Part shown: piece after piece, positions 43,791 to 51,315 of the stretch
Position numbering within the stretch: position 1 is the first letter of the stretch
How the letters are laid out: every line of letters begins with the position of its first letter
From: Sva-07 sp942492715
Lineage (GTDB): Bacteria; Actinomycetota; Acidimicrobiia; Acidimicrobiales; Ilumatobacteraceae
NCBI GenBank assembly: GCA_942492715.1
Contig: CALOFW010000018.1
Span: 186,001-250,000, forward strand
DNA length: 64,000 bases
Direction: 5' to 3'
Translations under genes and position numbers: made by a program
The notes under the pieces: model-generated
Seen by the model: the letters and a program-made list of their open reading frames with translations, nothing else
The model's database searches: none
Told to the model about the DNA's origin: nothing

Positions 43791-44773
43791 CCGAGCCACA
43801 CGACCCCTTCGACGAGCTCGCGGCGGTCACCGACGAGGTCGTCGACCCGGTCTTCGCCGCTCGCTTGCGCGCCCGGGTGCAACGAGCCCTCGGGATGGCA
43901 CCCGACCGGACCACGATCGGTCTCCCGTCGCGTGCTGCGACCACGACCGACACGACGAAGAGAGCGATCACCGCCGATTCCCGAAACGAGAGGAACACCT
44001 CCATGGCCCAGGTCATCACCCCGTACATCTGCGTGCACGACGCTGCCGCAGCGCTCGACTGGTACCGCGAGTACTTCGGTGCCGGCGTCAGCAACGTGAT
44101 CCCGTGGGAGGGTCGCGTCGGCCACGCCGAACTCGACGTCGCCGGCGCCGTGTTCTACCTCAGCGATGAAGCCCCGCAGCTCGGCGTGGTGGCGCCGACC
44201 CTCGACGGCTCACGGACGTCGGTGAGCATCGTCATCCAGGTCGCCGCCGTCGAGCAGTTCGTCGAGCGCGCCGAGCGCGGTGGCGCCGTGGTCCAGCGTC
44301 CGATCGAGGAAGCACACGGCTCGCGCAGCGCCTGGATCGTCGACCCGTTCGGCCACCGCTGGAATGTGGGCACGCCGGTCTACGACGCCGAGGAGAGCGC
44401 GGCCCGGCGCGCGCCGTCGGAGCCGTACTACATGACGCTGACGAGCGCCGACGTCGAGCGAGGCGCCGCCTTCTACGGCGCCGTGCTCGGCTGGGAGACG
44501 GTGCCACAGGACAACGGCGGTCGACATGTGGTCAACACCGAGATGCCGATCGGCCTGCGCGCCACCGAGAACCCCTTCGGCAACACCGAACCGGGCCAGA
44601 TCGAGATGTGGTTCACGGTGCGCGACTTCGACGACGCCGTCGAGCGGGTCCGTGTCGCCGGTGGCACCGTCGTCGAACTCAATGCCTGGGACTCCGGTCG
44701 AGAGGCGATCTGCGAGGACGACCAGGGCGTCACGTTCAAGCTCAGCGAACCCGCCCCCGGCTACGAACGCTGA
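43787..44773 (+). CDS. Double VOC-domain protein with sigma-associated N-terminal extension
   Basis: A 328-residue protein. Residues 1-70 (MTEPHDPFDELAAVTDEVVDPVFAARLRARVQRALGM) form a short helical, charged segment; two VOC (glyoxalase-like) domains follow at about 73-200 and 205-325, starting QVITPYICVHDAAAALDWYREYFGA and PYYMTLTSADVERGAAFYGAVLGW. AGGAGG at 43775-43780 is a perfect Shine-Dalgarno, and the gene overlaps the sigma stop by four bases. Similar sigma/VOC pairs occur in other actinobacteria; the extension may contact the sigma factor. An internal ATG at 44003 with GAGAGG upstream could yield the VOC part alone. Confidence 0.8.
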   Translation: MTEPHDPFDELAAVTDEVVDPVFAARLRARVQRALGMAPDRTTIGLPSRAATTTDTTKRAITADSRNERNTSMAQVITPYICVHDAAAALDWYREYFGAGVSNVIPWEGRVGHAELDVAGAVFYLSDEAPQLGVVAPTLDGSRTSVSIVIQVAAVEQFVERAERGGAVVQRPIEEAHGSRSAWIVDPFGHRWNVGTPVYDAEESAARRAPSEPYYMTLTSADVERGAAFYGAVLGWETVPQDNGGRHVVNTEMPIGLRATENPFGNTEPGQIEMWFTVRDFDDAVERVRVAGGTVVELNAWDSGREAICEDDQGVTFKLSEPAPGYER

Positions 44774-44884
44774 GCACGCCGGAGGATCTTCCGGTGCCGC
44801 CCGCGATCGGGCAGGTCGGTACGGTCGACTCGCCCTGGCCGATCGGGTTCGGACGGGGGACCACCGAGAAGAAAGGCCTGCGAC

Positions 44885-45646
44885 ATGGAGATCCAGGGAC
44901 TGAAGGCGATCATCATCGGCGGAGCATCGGGCTTCGCTCGAGCGACTGCGGAACGGATTGCCGCAGGCGGGGGATCGGTGGCGATCCTCGACCGGGAGGA
45001 GTCGGCTGGCGCCGAGGTCGCAGCAGCGCTCGGGGGAACCTGGCACCCGACGAACGTGCTCGATTTCGACGGGATCGCCGTCGTGATCGACGAGGCCGTC
45101 GAGGCCCTCGGCGGACTGCACGTTGCGGTCAACACCGCCGGTGGCGGCAAGGCGGGGCGCACGCTCGGGCGCAGTGGGCCGTTCGATCTCGACGACTTCC
45201 GCGCCGTGATCGATCTCAACCTGATCGGCACGTTCAACACCAACCGCTTGTGCGCCGCCCGCATGGCGAACAACGAGCCGAACGACGACGGCGAGCGCGG
45301 TGTGCTGATCAACACCTCGTCGATCGCGGCATTCGAGGGTCAGATCGGTCAGGTCGCGTACACCGCCGCGAAGGCGGGCATCGCCGGGATGACGCTGACG
45401 ATGGCGCGCGACCTCGGCTCGCTCGGCATCCGCGTGGTGACGATTGCGCCGAGCCTGTTCGCCACCGGGCTCACCGCAGGCGTCACCGAGGAACGTGCAG
45501 CCAACCTCACCAAGGACGCTGCGTTCCCGAAGCGTCTCGGTCGCCCCGACGAGTACGGCCGCCTCGCGATCGCGATCATCGAGAACCCGATGCTCAACGG
45601 CGACACGATCCGCCTCGACGCCGGCACCCGCTTCGCCCCCAAATAG
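44885..45646 (+). CDS. Short-chain dehydrogenase/reductase, 3-hydroxyacyl-CoA dehydrogenase type II-like
   Basis: A 253-residue SDR. The cofactor motif GGASGFARATAERI, the NTAGG motif, the catalytic serine in NTSSIAAFEGQIGQVAYTAAKAG and its YxxxK, and the C-terminal IAPSLFATGL follow the family order. Overall it resembles the HSD10-like 3-hydroxyacyl-CoA or hydroxysteroid dehydrogenases. AAGAAAGG upstream is a plausible Shine-Dalgarno. The 111-base gap before it holds only a weak CCGGA/TCCGG inverted repeat. Confidence 0.88.
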   Translation: MEIQGLKAIIIGGASGFARATAERIAAGGGSVAILDREESAGAEVAAALGGTWHPTNVLDFDGIAVVIDEAVEALGGLHVAVNTAGGGKAGRTLGRSGPFDLDDFRAVIDLNLIGTFNTNRLCAARMANNEPNDDGERGVLINTSSIAAFEGQIGQVAYTAAKAGIAGMTLTMARDLGSLGIRVVTIAPSLFATGLTAGVTEERAANLTKDAAFPKRLGRPDEYGRLAIAIIENPMLNGDTIRLDAGTRFAPK

Positions 45647-45647
45647 A

Positions 45648-45701
45648 ACGTTTGCGTGCAGTCTCGGGTGGACCGTCCCACCCGAAACGCAGCGCAAACG
45701 G
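45648..45701. repeat. GTTTGCG/CGCAAAC-type hairpin repeat, copy D
   Basis: CGTTTGCG (45649-45656) pairs with CGCAAACG (45693-45700), and CGGGTGG/CCCACCCG forms the inner stem. It starts directly after the SDR stop codon and lies before the convergent nitronate monooxygenase gene, so it probably works as a terminator. Confidence 0.75.
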
Positions 45702-45725
45702 GGTTGGTCGGGCCTGGAGGTTCGG

Positions 45726-46871
45726 TCAGTACTCGAGTTGCTTCGCGAGGGACTCGACGGCGTCGATGAACTCGGTCACCATGTCCATCACGACCTGGCC
45801 GGCCGGCTTCGGCTGGTTCATCGTGCCGACGATCTGGCCGACGAAGTAGTTGGCGAGTTTCTCGGCGCCGGAGCCGTGGGTGTACGCGGCCCGGTTGATC
45901 CGCGCCTGTGCCTCGTTGGTGAGGATCGGCTGCAGCGGCATCCCCAGCGGATCGGGGGTGTCGGGCCGATCCCACTCTTCCGTCCATGCCGACTTCAGCA
46001 TGCGGGCGTGCTTGCCCGTGAGCGATCGAGACCGGATCGTGTCGGCCGAGGTCGCCGCGAGGAACTTCTGCTTCACCACGGGATGGGTCTCGGCCTCGTC
46101 GGTGGTCAGCCAGACCGAACCGCACCACACGCCCTGGGCGCCGAGCGCCATCGCCGCCGCCATCTGGCGTCCCCGCCCGATGCCACCGGCACCGAGCACC
46201 GGGATGTCGACGGCATCGACGATCTCGGGGATCAGCACCATCGAGCCGATCTCACCGGTGTGGCCACCTGCCTCCGACCCCTGGGCGATGATGATGTCGA
46301 CCCCCGCGGCCTGATGTCGCTCGGCGTGTTGGGGACGCCCGGCGAGGGCACCGATCAGACGCCCCTCCTCCTTGACGCGGTCGATCAGGAACTGTGGCGG
46401 CGGGCCGAGCGCGTTGGCGACGAAGGCGGTCTTGTGGGCGAGCGAGATCTCGAGCTGGGGCCCGGCCGCAGCGGCGCTGAACGGGGCGACACCGCTGTGG
46501 CCTCCGGTCGAACGGCCGCTCGACCGCTCCTCGTCGGGCGGGAACTCCGGCACGTCGTAGCGACGCAGGATGTCGTCGATGAACTCGCGGTGGGTGTCGG
46601 GGATCAGCGCACGGATGTCGTCGAGCGAGTAGCCGCCGCCCTCGTCGCCGGCGTACTTGGCGGGCACGATCAGGTCGACACCGTAGGGCCGGTCGCCGAT
46701 CTCGTCCTCGATCCACTTCAGATCGATCTCGAGCTGCTCGGGCGAGTGGGCGACGGCGCCCAGCACGCCGAGTCCGCCCGCCTTCGACACGGCTGCGACG
46801 ACATCGCGACAGTGACTGAAGGCGAAGATCGGGAACTCGATGTCGAGCATCTCGGTGGCGGCGGTCTTCAT
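45726..46871 (-). CDS. Nitronate monooxygenase / enoyl-reductase-like flavoprotein
   Basis: A 381-residue FMN TIM-barrel protein. The IFAFSHCRDVVAAVSKAGGLGVLGA start, IIIAQGSEAGGHTGEIGSMVLIPEIVDAV (the diagnostic GSEAGGH motif) and VLGAGGIGRGRQMAAAMALGAQGVWCGS fix the family. It could oxidise alkyl nitronates or have another flavin function. The ATG at 46871 has AGGAGA as Shine-Dalgarno. A stretch rich in Ser and Gly around residue 115 is an insertion relative to short members. Confidence 0.86.
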   Translation of the reverse strand: MKTAATEMLDIEFPIFAFSHCRDVVAAVSKAGGLGVLGAVAHSPEQLEIDLKWIEDEIGDRPYGVDLIVPAKYAGDEGGGYSLDDIRALIPDTHREFIDDILRRYDVPEFPPDEERSSGRSTGGHSGVAPFSAAAAGPQLEISLAHKTAFVANALGPPPQFLIDRVKEEGRLIGALAGRPQHAERHQAAGVDIIIAQGSEAGGHTGEIGSMVLIPEIVDAVDIPVLGAGGIGRGRQMAAAMALGAQGVWCGSVWLTTDEAETHPVVKQKFLAATSADTIRSRSLTGKHARMLKSAWTEEWDRPDTPDPLGMPLQPILTNEAQARINRAAYTHGSGAEKLANYFVGQIVGTMNQPKPAGQVVMDMVTEFIDAVESLAKQLEY

Positions 46872-46928
46872 CGGGGTCTCCTGACGGCGGGGCGAACGCG
46901 TTCATTCTGACCGCCCGGCACCACCACC

Positions 46929-46994
46929 GACGAAGCCGCACCGAAGCCCCACCGAAGCCCCAACGGAGCCTGATCGGAGCTGCAACGGGTGTCG
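46929..46994 (+). promoter_or_regulatory. Array of 11-base phased direct repeats upstream of the aminotransferase gene
   Basis: Units beginning at 46929, 46940, 46951, 46962, 46973 and 46984 share the form A(C)CG(A/G)AGC, best seen as ACCGAAGCCCC twice in a row; later units decay. The period is one helical turn. The array sits about 36-90 bases before the -10-like TACGAT, where activators such as response regulators bind. No -35 hexamer is visible, which fits an activated promoter. Confidence 0.5.
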
Positions 46995-47018
46995 GGACGC
47001 GCCGAACGGCGAACGGCG

Positions 47019-47024
47019 TACGAT
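47019..47024 (+). promoter_or_regulatory. -10-like element of the aminotransferase gene at 47078
   Basis: TACGAT lies 53 bases before ATG 47078, so this transcript has a leader; AGGAG at 47062-47066 can act as Shine-Dalgarno. This contrasts with the leaderless pattern elsewhere. Confidence 0.4.
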
Positions 47025-47077
47025 TGGGGGCGGCGCGACACCCCGTCGGCCGCATTCCCATCAGGAGCCGATACCTC

Positions 47078-48451
47078 ATGTCCGTGACCGACTCGACCAC
47101 CACGTCAGAGCTCGTCGCCAGGGCGAAAGAGATCACCGAGCGAGAGCTGGCGATCTACGCAGAACGAACCAAGGGATCCCAGGTCGCCACCGAGCGCGCC
47201 CGCAAGGTCCTCCCGGCGGGAGTCCCGTCGAGCTTCCAGGCCTACGACCCCCATCCGATCGTCGTCAAGCATGCATCTGGCTCGCGGATGGTCGACGTCG
47301 ACGACAACGAATACGTCGACTACGACATGGGATTCGGCGCGCTGTTCGCCGGCCACATGCACCCGGCGGTCCGCAAGGCGGTCGAGGCGCAGCTCTCCGA
47401 CGGCACGCTCTACGTCACGCCGTGCGAGCTCGACGCCGAGGTCGCCGAACTGCTCGGCCAGCGCTACGGCTTCCCGATGTGGCGGCCGACCAACTCGGGC
47501 ACCGAGGCCACGATGGACGCGATCCGCCTGGCCCGTGGCGTCACCAAGCGCGAGAAGCTCGTCAAGGTCGAAGGCGGCTACCACGGCCACCACGACGAGG
47601 TGATGATCTCGAACAAGCCGACGATCGCCGAGGCCGGGCCGGCCGACGCCCCGTACTCGATCCCCCAGTCGGGTGGCATCACGCAGGGCACGATCGACGA
47701 CGTCATCGTGATCCCCTACAACGACGCCCCCGCCCTGGAGCGGGCGCTCGAGAGCCGCGAGGTCGCCTGCTTCATCGTCGAGCCGGTGATGGAGAACATC
47801 GGCATCTGCCTGCCCGAACCGGGCTACCTCGAGGCGGTCCGCGAGATCTGCACCAAGTACGGCACCCTCCTGATCTTCGACGAGGTCAAGACCGGCATCA
47901 CCGCCGGCCTCGGTGGGGCGACCAAGAAGCTCGGGGTCACCCCTGACCTGATCACGCTCGCCAAGTCGATCGGCGGCGGTTTCCCCGTCGGCGCGTTCGG
48001 CGGCAAGGCCGAGTACATGGAGCTGATCACCACCGGTGAGGTGTTGCACCTCGGCACCTACAACGGCAACCCGCTCGTGATGGCCGCTGCAAAGGCGACG
48101 CTCACCGAGGCGTGCACGCCCGAGGCGATCGACCACGCGATCGCACTCAACCACCGCCTGGTCGAGGCGTGCCAGAAGATCATCGACGATGCCGGGTTGC
48201 CGGCACACACCGTCGAGTTCGGCGCCAAGGGATGCATCACGTGGTCGGTCGACCCGGTGCGCAACTACCGCGACTACAAGGCCACCGACTTCGACCTGGC
48301 CTTCGCCCAGTGGATGCACGGCATCAACCGCGGCATCCTGCTGCCACCGGGCCTCGACGAGCAGTGGCTCATCTCGGTGATGCACACCGAGGCCGATGCG
48401 ATGCGATACGCCGACGTGTTCGCCGAATTCGTCGCCGAACTCACCGCCTGA
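47078..48451 (+). CDS. Class III aminotransferase, glutamate-1-semialdehyde aminomutase-like
   Basis: A 457-residue PLP enzyme. WRPTNSGTEATMDAIRLARG, KVEGGYHGHHDEVMIS, LLIFDEVKTGITAG (PLP aspartate) and LITLAKSIGGGFPVGAFGG (PLP lysine) identify the family. The HGHHD segment is typical of GSA-aminomutase-like transaminases. It differs clearly from the paralogue at 16583. The phased repeat array upstream suggests that its expression is regulated. Confidence 0.87.
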   Translation: MSVTDSTTTSELVARAKEITERELAIYAERTKGSQVATERARKVLPAGVPSSFQAYDPHPIVVKHASGSRMVDVDDNEYVDYDMGFGALFAGHMHPAVRKAVEAQLSDGTLYVTPCELDAEVAELLGQRYGFPMWRPTNSGTEATMDAIRLARGVTKREKLVKVEGGYHGHHDEVMISNKPTIAEAGPADAPYSIPQSGGITQGTIDDVIVIPYNDAPALERALESREVACFIVEPVMENIGICLPEPGYLEAVREICTKYGTLLIFDEVKTGITAGLGGATKKLGVTPDLITLAKSIGGGFPVGAFGGKAEYMELITTGEVLHLGTYNGNPLVMAAAKATLTEACTPEAIDHAIALNHRLVEACQKIIDDAGLPAHTVEFGAKGCITWSVDPVRNYRDYKATDFDLAFAQWMHGINRGILLPPGLDEQWLISVMHTEADAMRYADVFAEFVAELTA

Positions 48452-48491
48452 CGCGCGCTGGGACGATACGCGCCCCGATCGATCTCTCTGA

Positions 48492-48544
48492 GGATGACAA
48501 CTGGGACATCACGGGTCTGACCCGTGTTGTCCGTGGTGTCATCC
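48492..48544 (+). terminator. Long imperfect 26-bp hairpin (palindrome family 1, copy 5)
   Basis: Bases 48492-48517 and 48519-48544 pair with four mismatches around a single T; the core is ACGGGTCTGACCCGT. It follows the aminotransferase stop by 40 bases. Its right arm overlaps the -10-like element of the next gene, so it may both end one transcript and affect the next promoter. Confidence 0.65.
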
Positions 48545-48545
48545 T
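48540..48545 (+). promoter_or_regulatory. -10-like element of the 2-hydroxyacid dehydrogenase gene
   Basis: CATCCT is followed by five bases and GTG 48551. It overlaps the right arm of the hairpin. Confidence 0.35.
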
Positions 48546-48550
48546 GTGGC

Positions 48551-49504
48551 GTGGCACTGTTCTGCACCGACACGTTCCTCGACGCGAACGCCGCTCGAAT
48601 CGCCGTGGCCGCTCCCGATCTCGAGATCGTGGCGATGCGACGCGGCGAGGAGGTGCCGGCAGAGGACATCGAGCGCATCACGGTCGCGTTCTTCTCGAAC
48701 GACGTCTGGCCCGAACGGGCGGCACCGTTCATGAGGGTCGCACTCGATGCGCCGAACCTGCAGTGGCTGCACTCGATGTCGGCCGGGGTCGACAGCCCGG
48801 TCTTCTCGATGTTCCTCGACCGTGGCGTCCGTCTCACCACGTCGTCGGGAGCGAGCGCATCTCCGATCGCCGGCACGGTGATGCTGTATCTGCTGGCGCT
48901 CAGTCGTGGGCTGCCGGCGTGGTTGCGGGCGCAGGCGAACCACGAATGGTCGCCGACACCGTTCCGCGAGCTCGACGGCCAGCGGGTGGTGGTCGTCGGC
49001 TACGGCCCGATCGGCCAGGAAGTCGTCCGGCTCGCCGAGGCGTTCCGCATGGACCCGGTCGTGGTGCGGCGCTCGGCCGATGGCGACGAGCCGTGTCCGG
49101 TCCGGCCGCTCGCCGAACTCACGGAGGTGGTCCGAGATGCCGATGCCGTGGTGGTCGCACTCCCCCTCACGCCCGACACCCGTGGACTGTTCGGTGCGGA
49201 GGTGATCGCCGCGATGCCGCCGCACGCAGTGTTCGTCAACGTCGGACGCGGTGAGCTCGTCGATCAGGTGGCACTCACCGATGCCCTGGCGTCGGGGCGG
49301 CTCGGCGGGGCAGGTCTCGACGTCTTCGATCCCGAACCGTTGCCGGCCGACGACCCGCTCTGGGATCTGCACAACGTGATCATCTCCCCGCACAATTCGG
49401 CGTCGAGCGACGGCACGGCGGCGCGTGTTGCTGAGATCTTCCTCGACAACCTCAGTCGATTCGTGCGAGACCAGCCACTGCGCAACGAGGTACCGGGCCG
49501 CTGA
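48551..49504 (+). CDS. D-isomer-specific 2-hydroxyacid dehydrogenase
   Basis: A 317-residue NAD(P)-dependent dehydrogenase. The nucleotide fold is VVVVGYGPIGQEVVRLA; FVNVGRGELVDQVAL, GAGLDVFDPEPLPADDPLW (catalytic glutamate) and VIISPHNSASS (catalytic histidine) are the expected blocks. It probably reduces a 2-oxoacid such as glyoxylate or hydroxypyruvate. GTG 48551 starts the recognisable protein; an upstream in-frame GTG lies within the hairpin. Confidence 0.88.
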   Translation: MALFCTDTFLDANAARIAVAAPDLEIVAMRRGEEVPAEDIERITVAFFSNDVWPERAAPFMRVALDAPNLQWLHSMSAGVDSPVFSMFLDRGVRLTTSSGASASPIAGTVMLYLLALSRGLPAWLRAQANHEWSPTPFRELDGQRVVVVGYGPIGQEVVRLAEAFRMDPVVVRRSADGDEPCPVRPLAELTEVVRDADAVVVALPLTPDTRGLFGAEVIAAMPPHAVFVNVGRGELVDQVALTDALASGRLGGAGLDVFDPEPLPADDPLWDLHNVIISPHNSASSDGTAARVAEIFLDNLSRFVRDQPLRNEVPGR

Positions 49505-49534
49505 GCGCCGCCGGTTCGTGCCCGCCGTGTGTGA

Positions 49535-50095
49535 TCACGCCGGCGCTCCGATCACGTGAGCGTCGATGCCGAGCGCTCGTGCCGCCTCGACGTTGCGGCG
49601 CGAGTCGTCGAAGTAGGCCAGCGACGGTTGATCCACCAGATCAGCGAACGCGAGTGCGGATGGCTTCGCGGCGCCCAGCGCGTCGGACACCAGTATCCGC
49701 TCGAAGCGGTCGGCCACACCGAAGCGTTCGAGACGCGGCAACAGCCAGCCGCTTCGATGGTTGGACAGCAGCCAGAGGGGCCCGTCGTGGGTGACCGCCC
49801 AGTCGAACCACGGGCCAGGCCGGTAGCGCTGCTCGAGGTCGGCGCGCAGGCACGGCGCGTCGAGATCGGGGGCGATACCCGCCCACATCTCGGCCTCGGT
49901 GATCCGACCCTCCCAGAACGGGATCCGCCACGTCGACCGCCACTGTCGCTTGAACCGGTTGGCGCCGACGCCGGTGCGGTCGCCGAGTTCGGCGAGGAAG
50001 TACGGCAAGGGGTTGTTCAAGACGACGCCATGCACGTCGAGCACGATCAGCTCATGACCCTCGATCACCGACGACGGCGGGGCCTCCGGAATCAT
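49535..50095 (-). CDS. HAD-superfamily hydrolase with altered motif I
   Basis: A 186-residue haloacid dehalogenase-fold protein. Motif I is VLDVHGVVL, so the usual second aspartate is histidine (DxH rather than DxD); motif II is LLSNHRSG, motif III contains AAKPSALAF (lysine), and motif IV is AYFDDSRRN. Loss of the general acid/base aspartate, as in some dehalogenases and phosphonatases, suggests a chemistry other than simple phosphatase action. The start overlaps by four bases the end of the frameshifted gene upstream. Confidence 0.8.
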   Translation of the reverse strand: MIPEAPPSSVIEGHELIVLDVHGVVLNNPLPYFLAELGDRTGVGANRFKRQWRSTWRIPFWEGRITEAEMWAGIAPDLDAPCLRADLEQRYRPGPWFDWAVTHDGPLWLLSNHRSGWLLPRLERFGVADRFERILVSDALGAAKPSALAFADLVDQPSLAYFDDSRRNVEAARALGIDAHVIGAPA

Positions 50096-50362
50096 GCGGA
50101 CCCGGCCGACTCGTCGAGGTGCTGCACGATCGCGTCGACGATCTCCTGCGTCGGATCGCCCGCCTCACCGGCGTCCATCGCCGTGATGCCGGCCCGGTCG
50201 GCCTGTTCCATCAGTTGGTCCTGAATCAGTCGGATGTGCTCTTGCCCGTGCCGGTGAACCGCCGAGCACGATGCCGCGCGAGAACGGCAGACGGTCCCTG
50301 CGGTCCTGGACGATGATCGTCTCGTCGACGTCGGGGTCGGATTCCTGCGAAGGGCGCGACAC
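50092..50362 (-). pseudogene. Frameshifted short gene, ATP-cone / 2-phosphoglycerate-kinase-like fragment
   Basis: One minus-strand frame from 50362 reads SRPSQESDPDVDETIIVQ then DRRDRLPFSRGIVLGGS; a second frame reads GQEHIRLIQDQLMEQADRAG and continues to the TGA at 50092-50094. Joined by a one-base shift near 50265 they give about 90 residues resembling the ATP-cone-like N-terminal domain of 2-phosphoglycerate kinases (PFSRGIL followed by helices). The stop overlaps the HAD start by four bases, as in a working operon, so the break is either recent or a sequencing error. The identification is tentative. Confidence 0.45.
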
Positions 50363-50411
50363 CGACGCGATCGGCGGTCGTCTGCGGGCGACGGGTCACG
50401 CGACCGACCGA

Positions 50412-51239
50412 TCAGGCGGCGATCGGCGCGGCGTGAGTGCGCAGCTTGGCGATCGCCCGCTCGACTCGACGGCGAACGGCCTGTGGCGTCACGCCGAGTT
50501 CGTCGGCGATCACCGCAAAGGTGGCGGGCTCGTGACCCCGGAGCCCGAACCGGGCGGCGACCGCGAACCGGCTCGTCTCGTCGAGGTGGTCGAGGAGGGC
50601 GTCGATCTGTTCGCCTTGCACGTTGCGCTCGGCGGTCTCGTCGGGCCGATCGTTGTCGCAGGGGACCATGGCGCCGAGCGTTTCGGGGCCGTCGCCGAGT
50701 GGCCGATCCATCGACTCGAGTTGGCTGAGCATGTCGATCATGGCGAGTTCGTCGGGCAGCCGGGCGCCCGTCGCAGTCGCGGTGATGGCGGCTCGCAGCT
50801 CGCGGCTGCGGTGGCCGGGGATGCGGATCGTCGTGGCCGACGCCTCGAGGCCGCGCTGGATCGACTGGCGGATCCACCACGTTGCATAGGTGGAGAACTT
50901 GTAGCCGCGACGCCAGTCGAACTTCTCGACCGCCTTCTCCAGGCCGATCATGCCGTCCTGCACGATGTCGTCACGGTCGAGGTGGACAGGCACGCTGAAC
51001 TTGTTGGCGATGCTCTGCACGAGCCGGACGTTCGCCTCGATGAAGTGGAGCCGTGACTCGGCGGCCTCGGCCACCAGTTCCTCGTCGCCGGGAGCCGGCG
51101 CACCGGCTGCGATGCGTTCCGCTGCCTGCCGTCCCGCTTCGATCGACTTGGCGAGCACTCGCTCGTCGTGAGCGGTCAGCAGCGCTCGGCGGTCGGGACG
51201 TCGGCGCTGCGCTCGGTTCATGGAGTCGGTGGAAGGCAT
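50412..51239 (-). CDS. Sigma-70 family factor (group 2/3, stress-type)
   Basis: A 275-residue sigma factor lacking region 1.1. Region 2 is strongly conserved: NVRLVQSIANKF, DIVQDGMIGLEKAVEKFDWRRGYKFSTYATWWIRQSIQRGL. A short region 3 (IRIPGHRSRELRAA) follows, and region 4 ends in VIADELGVTPQAVRRRVERAIAKLR. It is more like SigA/RpoS than ECF factors. A -10 of TAAGAT places the transcription start at or next to the ATG at 51239, and a palindrome lies in the promoter spacer. Confidence 0.9.
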   Translation of the reverse strand: MPSTDSMNRAQRRRPDRRALLTAHDERVLAKSIEAGRQAAERIAAGAPAPGDEELVAEAAESRLHFIEANVRLVQSIANKFSVPVHLDRDDIVQDGMIGLEKAVEKFDWRRGYKFSTYATWWIRQSIQRGLEASATTIRIPGHRSRELRAAITATATGARLPDELAMIDMLSQLESMDRPLGDGPETLGAMVPCDNDRPDETAERNVQGEQIDALLDHLDETSRFAVAARFGLRGHEPATFAVIADELGVTPQAVRRRVERAIAKLRTHAAPIAA

Positions 51240-51245
51240 GAACAG

Positions 51246-51274
51246 ATCTTAAAATACCTTTTTGAAAAGGTCAA
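51246..51274 (-). promoter_or_regulatory. Near-consensus sigma-70 promoter with internal palindrome, driving the sigma factor gene
   Basis: On the minus strand TTGACC (51269-51274), 17 bases and TAAGAT (51246-51251) precede ATG 51239 by six bases. The perfect palindrome ACCTTTT-TG-AAAAGGT at 51256-51271 occupies the spacer and the edge of the -35, a classic repressor position. The region is strikingly AT-rich for this genome. Confidence 0.7.
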
Positions 51275-51276
51275 TG

Positions 51277-51306
51277 TTGGAGTGCAGATAATTCGACCTC
51301 TATCCT
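51277..51306 (+). promoter_or_regulatory. Promoter of the mrp operon
   Basis: TTGGAG (51277-51282), 18 bases and TATCCT (51301-51306) point toward mrpA. The operon start is a TTG nine bases after the -10. It is back-to-back with the sigma factor promoter, so one regulator could affect both. Confidence 0.5.
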
Positions 51307-51315
51307 GCGGGTCTG

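Noticed and set aside
44774..44884. Small CCGGA/TCCGG inverted repeat after the double VOC gene
   Set aside because: The five-base arms are too short to call a terminator in GC-rich sequence.
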